From positions 1-9,588 of the forward strand of contig JAGZXV010000212.1 of the NCBI GenBank assembly GCA_018378255.1: a DNA stretch of 9,588 nucleotides. Reading direction: 5' to 3'. The notes below the pieces were generated by a model that was not told the DNA's origin, searched no databases, and saw nothing but the letters and a program-made list of their open reading frames with translations. Numbering within the stretch: position 1 is the stretch's first letter; each line of letters opens with the position of its first letter. Source of the stretch: Clostridiaceae bacterium. Its GTDB lineage: Bacteria > Bacillota > Clostridia > Lachnospirales > Lachnospiraceae. Shown here piece by piece: positions 6,176 to 9,588 of the stretch. Made by a program: the position numbers and the translations under genes.

Positions 6176-7441
6176 TTAATTCCATTGGTTATTCAAAGTT
6201 TTCTTCCAGTCATCATAAGCCAGCGCCGCTTCAATCTCTCCAATTAAATAGAGAGATCCCACGCAAAACAACAGTTCCCCCTCTTCCTTTTGAGAGACGG
6301 CCTGAACAAATGCCTCTTTCACATGTCCGCAATCCATCACCTGACTGATTCCCTGACTGTTAAATAGCTGAACCAGAGGAGCTGTATCCAAAGCGCGTCC
6401 GCTGTCCATATGAGCCAGATAGACACGTTGTAAAGGCAGCGACCGGCAGAGTTCTTTCACCATACTGCAGTAATCCTTGTCCGACACAACTCCGAACAGG
6501 AGACTGCAGCCTTTTCCCGGCTTTTTTACAAGCTGTTTCGCAGCATCCGTAAAAGCTGCAATGCCGCCCGGGTTATGTGCTCCGTCCAGATAAATATCAG
6601 GCATTACCTGTTCCATCCTTCCAGGCCACTTCATGTTGTTAATTCCTGCCATAAGAATGGATTCATCCAGAGACTTTGGCATAATGACATCCAGCGCCTT
6701 ACAGGCCAGCGCCGCATTCATCCTCTGGTATGGAGCCGGATAAACAGCCTCCAATATAAAATCTCCCGCATCCACCGGATAACAGGGGGAATGCATCTTA
6801 GACGCCTTCTTCTCAATCACACCGGCCGCTTCGGGAATGCTGCTGTCGAAAATGACCGGTACAGCTTCCTTGATGATTCCGGCTTTTTCTCCTGCGATCA
6901 GCTCAATGGTACCGCCTAAATATTCCATATGCTCCAGGCTGATGGATGTGATAATACAAGCCTGGGGACGTTTCACAATATTCGTAGTATCCAGTCTGCC
7001 TCCCAGCCCTGTCTCCAGGATCAGATAATCCACATCACTCTCATGGAATATGATAAGGCCCATAAGAAAAAGAAATTCAAAAAAGGTAGGATGACAATAT
7101 CCCTCTTCCATCATCTCCTGTGTAATCTGATAGACCTTCTCAAAGGCTTTCTGGAAAACATCCTTGTCCACCATAACCCCATCCAGCAGAAAACGTTCAC
7201 GAATATCAATCAAATGAGGGGAAATAAAGGTTCCCGTATGGTATCCGGCCTCTCTTAAGATCGAAGTCAGATAGGCGCAGACAGAACCTTTTCCATTGGT
7301 TCCCGCCACATGTATGATCTTCATATCCTCATCCGGATTCCCAAGCTTTTTTGCAAATTTCCTGACGTCCTCTAAAGAATTCTTCTTTTTTGTCCATAAC
7401 GGTATATTAAGCAGATACTCTTCCGCCCTGATCTCTTCCAT
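6176..7441 (-). CDS. folC: Bifunctional folylpolyglutamate synthase / dihydrofolate synthase (FolC)
   Basis: This 421-residue Mur-ligase-family enzyme adds glutamate to folates, and in many bacteria also makes dihydrofolate from dihydropteroate and glutamate. Motifs numbered from the chosen start are the P-loop HVAGTNGKGSV (44-54), TGTFISPH (69-76), ETGLGGRLDTTN (143-154), SISLEHMEYLG (166-176), AGEKAGIIK (183-191), WPGRME (272-277) and YLDGAHNPGG (284-293). The frame reaches an ATG at 7453. The ATG at 7441 is preferred because GAGGA lies 5 nt upstream, whereas the outer ATG has no good site. The stretch between KAGIIK and the MNAALA helix (residues about 192-248) looks compact for the family. 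The valS-folC neighbourhood is common in Firmicutes; here two genes lie between them. Confidence 0.95.
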   Translation of the reverse strand: MEEIRAEEYLLNIPLWTKKKNSLEDVRKFAKKLGNPDEDMKIIHVAGTNGKGSVCAYLTSILREAGYHTGTFISPHLIDIRERFLLDGVMVDKDVFQKAFEKVYQITQEMMEEGYCHPTFFEFLFLMGLIIFHESDVDYLILETGLGGRLDTTNIVKRPQACIITSISLEHMEYLGGTIELIAGEKAGIIKEAVPVIFDSSIPEAAGVIEKKASKMHSPCYPVDAGDFILEAVYPAPYQRMNAALACKALDVIMPKSLDESILMAGINNMKWPGRMEQVMPDIYLDGAHNPGGIAAFTDAAKQLVKKPGKGCSLLFGVVSDKDYCSMVKELCRSLPLQRVYLAHMDSGRALDTAPLVQLFNSQGISQVMDCGHVKEAFVQAVSQKEEGELLFCVGSLYLIGEIEAALAYDDWKKTLNNQWN

Positions 7442-7495
7442 CGTCTTCCTCATTCCATATCATTTTACTGCATGGTATGTCTGTCTTTCCTATCT

Positions 7496-7523
7496 ATTAT
7501 AATATAAAACACCTAAGTTGCAA
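7496..7523 (-). promoter_or_regulatory. Vegetative (sigma-A type) promoter upstream of folC
   Basis: The minus strand has TTGCAA (7523-7518, 4 of 6 to TTGACA), a 16-bp spacer and a perfect TATAAT (7501-7496) in an AT-rich stretch. Transcription would start near 7489, about 48 nt before the folC start. This would make folC, the 45-residue gene and the TPR gene one unit running to the terminator at 4640. A partial 0A-box-like sequence (TTTGTCGATT, 7551-7542) lies about 20 bp upstream of the -35 element. Confidence 0.6.
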
Positions 7524-7562
7524 CAAAATTCTTTCGGGTTGAATCGACAAAACAGGCCGCAT

Positions 7563-8264
7563 TTACCGGACCATATCCCGCACTGCCTCCAATGCTGCCT
7601 CTTCTGCATGAATTGCAGCGGTATCAAACAGAGGTGTATCCGTATCGTCCTGTTTTACTAAAAGGCCAATCTCCGTACAGCCCAGTATAACGCCCCTTGC
7701 GCCTTTCTCCGAAAGCCGGTTTATGATCCTGATAAAGTTCTTCCTGGATTCCTCAGAAATGATGCCCAGACACAACTCTCCATAGATCACATCATTCACT
7801 ATTTCCATCTCATCATCGTCCGGAACAATCACCTGGATTCCGTTTTCAGCCAGTTTATTCTTATAAAAATCCTGCTGCATGGTATATTTTGTTCCCAGCA
7901 GCCCTACCGTATACACTCCTTGTTCTTTTAACCGCTTTGCCGCCGCTTCTGCAATATGAAGTATTGGAATCCGGATCTTTTCCCGGATCTGCGGAACTAC
8001 TTTATGCATGGTGTTTGTACAGATTACGATAAAATCAGCTCCGGCCTTCTGCAGATTCAGGGCCGCATCTCCCAGAATCTCTCCGCTCCTTATCCAGTCA
8101 CCGCCTGCCTGGCATTCCTCGATCTCCTGAAAATCCACGCTGTACAGCAGGCATTTAGCGGAATGAAGCCCGCCCATTTGCTCCTTTATCACTTCATTGA
8201 TGATCTGATAATAAGTCACCGTACTTTCCCAGCTCATTCCTCCGATCAGTCCGATTGTTTTCAT
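7563..8264 (-). CDS. Aspartate/glutamate-family amino-acid racemase (YgeA/RacX-like)
   Basis: This 233-residue protein belongs to the cofactor-independent Asp/Glu racemase superfamily. It opens with MKTIGLIGGMSWEST, the usual start of the YgeA/RacX group. It carries both catalytic cysteines: Cys82 in VICTNTMHK and Cys196 in ILGCTEIGLL. HSAKCLLYSVDF near 34-45 and GLLGTKYTM near 121-129 are also family-like. It should interconvert L- and D-amino acids in the cytoplasm. The substrate cannot be read from sequence, as family members range from aspartate to broad specificity. The gene starts 3 nt after the GNAT stop, and its ribosome-binding site (GGAGGAG) is made by the last GNAT codons, so the two are translationally coupled. 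No clear terminator follows. Confidence 0.92.
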   Translation of the reverse strand: MKTIGLIGGMSWESTVTYYQIINEVIKEQMGGLHSAKCLLYSVDFQEIEECQAGGDWIRSGEILGDAALNLQKAGADFIVICTNTMHKVVPQIREKIRIPILHIAEAAAKRLKEQGVYTVGLLGTKYTMQQDFYKNKLAENGIQVIVPDDDEMEIVNDVIYGELCLGIISEESRKNFIRIINRLSEKGARGVILGCTEIGLLVKQDDTDTPLFDTAAIHAEEAALEAVRDMVR

Positions 8265-8267
8265 TCT

Positions 8268-8780
8268 CTATCTCCTCCTCGCAAATTCCATCTCCGTACA
8301 CGGCCAGTACTCATTTCCTATGCGGAATGCCTTGTCATTGGTGTAAAGCGGCACAAAACCAACGGATTTATAGCACTGAAAGGCCACAGGATTATTGGTA
8401 AATACACCAAGCGTCACCCGGTCTGCCTTCAAAATATCCAGAGAATACCGTACTGCCAGCCGGATCATCTCCTTCCCATATCCATATCCCCGCTTTAAGT
8501 CATCCACCACCACAAATCCCAGCCGGATCACTTTCTTTTTATCATCTGTAAACCGCATGATAAAATGTCCCACCGGCACTCCCTCTTCATCCATGGCAGT
8601 CATTTCCCAGAAAGAATCATTATAGGCTTCTTTCTCATAGTATTCATTCATATTTTCTTCGGTCAGCGGATACAGTCCATCGAACCGGTTGGCAGACCAT
8701 TGGTGAAAGGACTTCTCATCCTTTATCCAGGTCACGATATACCGGGCGTCACATGCCTTATATGGCCTTAATCTGAGCAT
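8268..8780 (-). CDS. GNAT-family N-acetyltransferase (RimJ/RimL-like)
   Basis: This 170-residue protein has the GNAT fold. It starts MLRLRPYKACDARYIVTWI, typical of the RimJ/RimL-like group. The acetyl-CoA pyrophosphate loop is RGYGYGKEM at about 97-105, after the strand IRLGFVVVDD (85-94). Motif B follows as VTLGVFTNNPVAFQCYKSVGF (about 122-142), with the usual Asn-Pro and the Tyr at about 137. The acceptor is unknown. AAGGGGAAG lies about 6 nt before the ATG. It begins 77 bp after valS and is coupled to the downstream racemase, which suggests a joint role such as modifying amino acids or a detoxification step. That role is inference only. Confidence 0.9.
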   Translation of the reverse strand: MLRLRPYKACDARYIVTWIKDEKSFHQWSANRFDGLYPLTEENMNEYYEKEAYNDSFWEMTAMDEEGVPVGHFIMRFTDDKKKVIRLGFVVVDDLKRGYGYGKEMIRLAVRYSLDILKADRVTLGVFTNNPVAFQCYKSVGFVPLYTNDKAFRIGNEYWPCTEMEFARRR

Positions 8781-8803
8781 ATTATCTTCCCCTTTATGTA
8801 AAT

Positions 8804-8843
8804 GAAATCGGCAATACCTTTATTATATGATATTGCCGATTCC
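8804..8843 (-). repeat. Long inverted repeat with a TATAAT in its loop, between valS and the GNAT gene
   Basis: Perfect 10-bp arms (ATCGGCAATA at 8807-8816 and TATTGCCGAT at 8831-8840) extend to 13 bp with one G-U wobble on the minus strand. The 14-nt loop holds a perfect minus-strand TATAAT (8827-8822), but no good -35 element lies at the right distance. As RNA from valS it could act as a terminator, though the downstream run (TTTCATTTA) is only moderately U-rich. As DNA it could be an operator around the -10 box of a GNAT-racemase promoter. Confidence 0.65.
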
Positions 8844-8857
8844 CGGTTATAATGCAG

Positions 8858-9588
8858 CTACCGCAGCTGGCTCAGACGTTCTTTCACCTGTTCCATCATC
8901 TGGGTATATTTCTCTAACTTTTCTCTTTCTTCCGCGATCTTGGCCTCCGGCGCTTTGCTCACAAAGCGTTCATTGTTCAGCATGCCGTTTACGCGGGCCA
9001 GTTCCTTGTTCAAACGCTCTTCTTCTTTTTCCAGACGTTCAATCTCTTTGCCGATATCAACCAGTTCGGCAAAAGGCATGTAGATCGCCGCCTGAGGGAT
9101 TACCGCTGACACCGCATCTTCGGCAATACCGTCTTTGTCCTTCTGCAGGCACACATCGCTTGCATATCCCAGCATAGCAAAAAATACTTTGCTGTGCTCA
9201 AAAATATCTAAAATGTCCTGTTTTTCGGAAACCACATAAACCTTTGCCTTTTTGCTCGGCGGCACATTCATGGAGGAACGGACATTTCTGATGGCGCGAA
9301 CAGCCTCTTTTATGGTTTCCACAGCAGTTTCTTCTGAGTTAAAATTCCATTCTTCCTTAAATACAGGCCATTCTGAGATCATGATGGATTCCTCAGCATC
9401 CTGCAGATTGCAGAAGATTTCTTCCGTGATAAAGGGCATATATGGATGAAGCAGTTTCAGGGAGTTGATTAAAACCGTCTTCAGGGTCCAGATCGCCGCC
9501 GCTTTTGTGGTATCCCCATCATCCCAAAGTCTTGGCTTCACCATCTCGATATACCAGTCACAGAACTCTTCCCAGATAAAGTCATATA
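8858..9588 (-). CDS. valS: Valyl-tRNA synthetase, C-terminal part, cut by window edge
   Basis: The last 242 residues of ValS are present; the gene continues past the right edge. The enzyme charges tRNA-Val. Visible is the anticodon-binding domain, beginning YDFIWEEFCDWYIEMVKPRLW, a strong ValS signature, then LHPYMPFITEEIF. A mixed domain follows with ISEWP and RNVRSSMNVPPSKK. The C-terminal tRNA-binding coiled coil covers about the last 70 residues (DIGKEIERLEKEEERLNKEL through the end, SQLR), with KAPEAKIAEEREKL inside it. Residues before the ATG at 9544 are clearly coding in the same frame, so this ATG is not the start. The stop is a TAG at 8860-8858. Confidence 0.97.
   Translation of the reverse strand, partial: YDFIWEEFCDWYIEMVKPRLWDDGDTTKAAAIWTLKTVLINSLKLLHPYMPFITEEIFCNLQDAEESIMISEWPVFKEEWNFNSEETAVETIKEAVRAIRNVRSSMNVPPSKKAKVYVVSEKQDILDIFEHSKVFFAMLGYASDVCLQKDKDGIAEDAVSAVIPQAAIYMPFAELVDIGKEIERLEKEEERLNKELARVNGMLNNERFVSKAPEAKIAEEREKLEKYTQMMEQVKERLSQLR

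Noticed and set aside
5580..6179. A 199-codon plus-strand open frame opposite the TPR gene, the 45-residue gene and the end of folC
   Set aside because: It is antisense to three supported genes, has no good ribosome-binding site, and its translation has no recognisable domain or sensible composition. It is a shadow of minus-strand coding.
7956..8498. A 180-codon plus-strand open frame opposite the racemase and GNAT genes
   Set aside because: It is antisense to two clear enzyme genes with intact motifs; it shows no domain and no start signal.
1..9588. Mobile element, phage, CRISPR or defence system
   Set aside because: No repeats in arrays, transposase or integrase motifs, tRNA or attachment-like duplications were seen. 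All supported genes are collinear and nearly all are core functions.

Overview
All supported genes in this window lie on the minus strand, so transcription runs from high to low coordinates. The gene set is a forespore and spore-germination block (spoIIAA-spoIIAB-sigF followed by spoVAA-AB-AC-AD-AE) sitting next to valS and folC. This points to an endospore-forming Firmicute. The moderate GC content and the valS/folC/TPR-protein/spoIIA/spoVA arrangement suggest a clostridial species, probably Lachnospiraceae-like. The species cannot be fixed from the sequence alone.

Reading in the direction of transcription, 9588 to 8858 is the 3' part of valS. Next is a 77-bp spacer with a long inverted repeat that has a TATAAT in its loop. 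A tightly coupled pair follows: a GNAT acetyltransferase (8780-8268) and a YgeA/RacX-type amino-acid racemase (8264-7563). A spacer with a good vegetative-type promoter then leads into folC (7441-6176), a 45-residue acidic protein (6142-6005) and a membrane TPR protein (5993-4689). This group ends at a strong intrinsic terminator (4684-4640).

The spoIIA operon follows: the anti-anti-sigma factor SpoIIAA, the anti-sigma kinase SpoIIAB and the forespore sigma factor SigF, all closely packed. Together they form the partner-switching module that activates sigma-F only in the forespore. A near-consensus sigma-G promoter lies directly after the sigF stop codon. It is followed by an unrecognised 53-residue single-pass membrane protein and then by spoVAA, AB, AC, AD and the start of spoVAE, whose products move dipicolinic acid into the forespore and release it at germination. 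The layout fits the known cascade, in which sigma-F activity leads to sigma-G, which then transcribes spoVA.

Several reading frames have long in-frame 5' extensions. Ribosome-binding sites and family alignment favour internal starts for folC, spoIIAB, sigF, spoVAB and spoVAD, and those starts are used here. No intergenic stretch exceeds about 125 bp. I saw no rRNA, tRNA, CRISPR array, insertion sequence or phage gene. Most of the window is conserved core sporulation DNA. The least explained parts are the two small proteins, the membrane TPR protein, the inverted repeat at 8804-8843, and the absence of an obvious promoter in the 43 bp between the terminator and spoIIAA.
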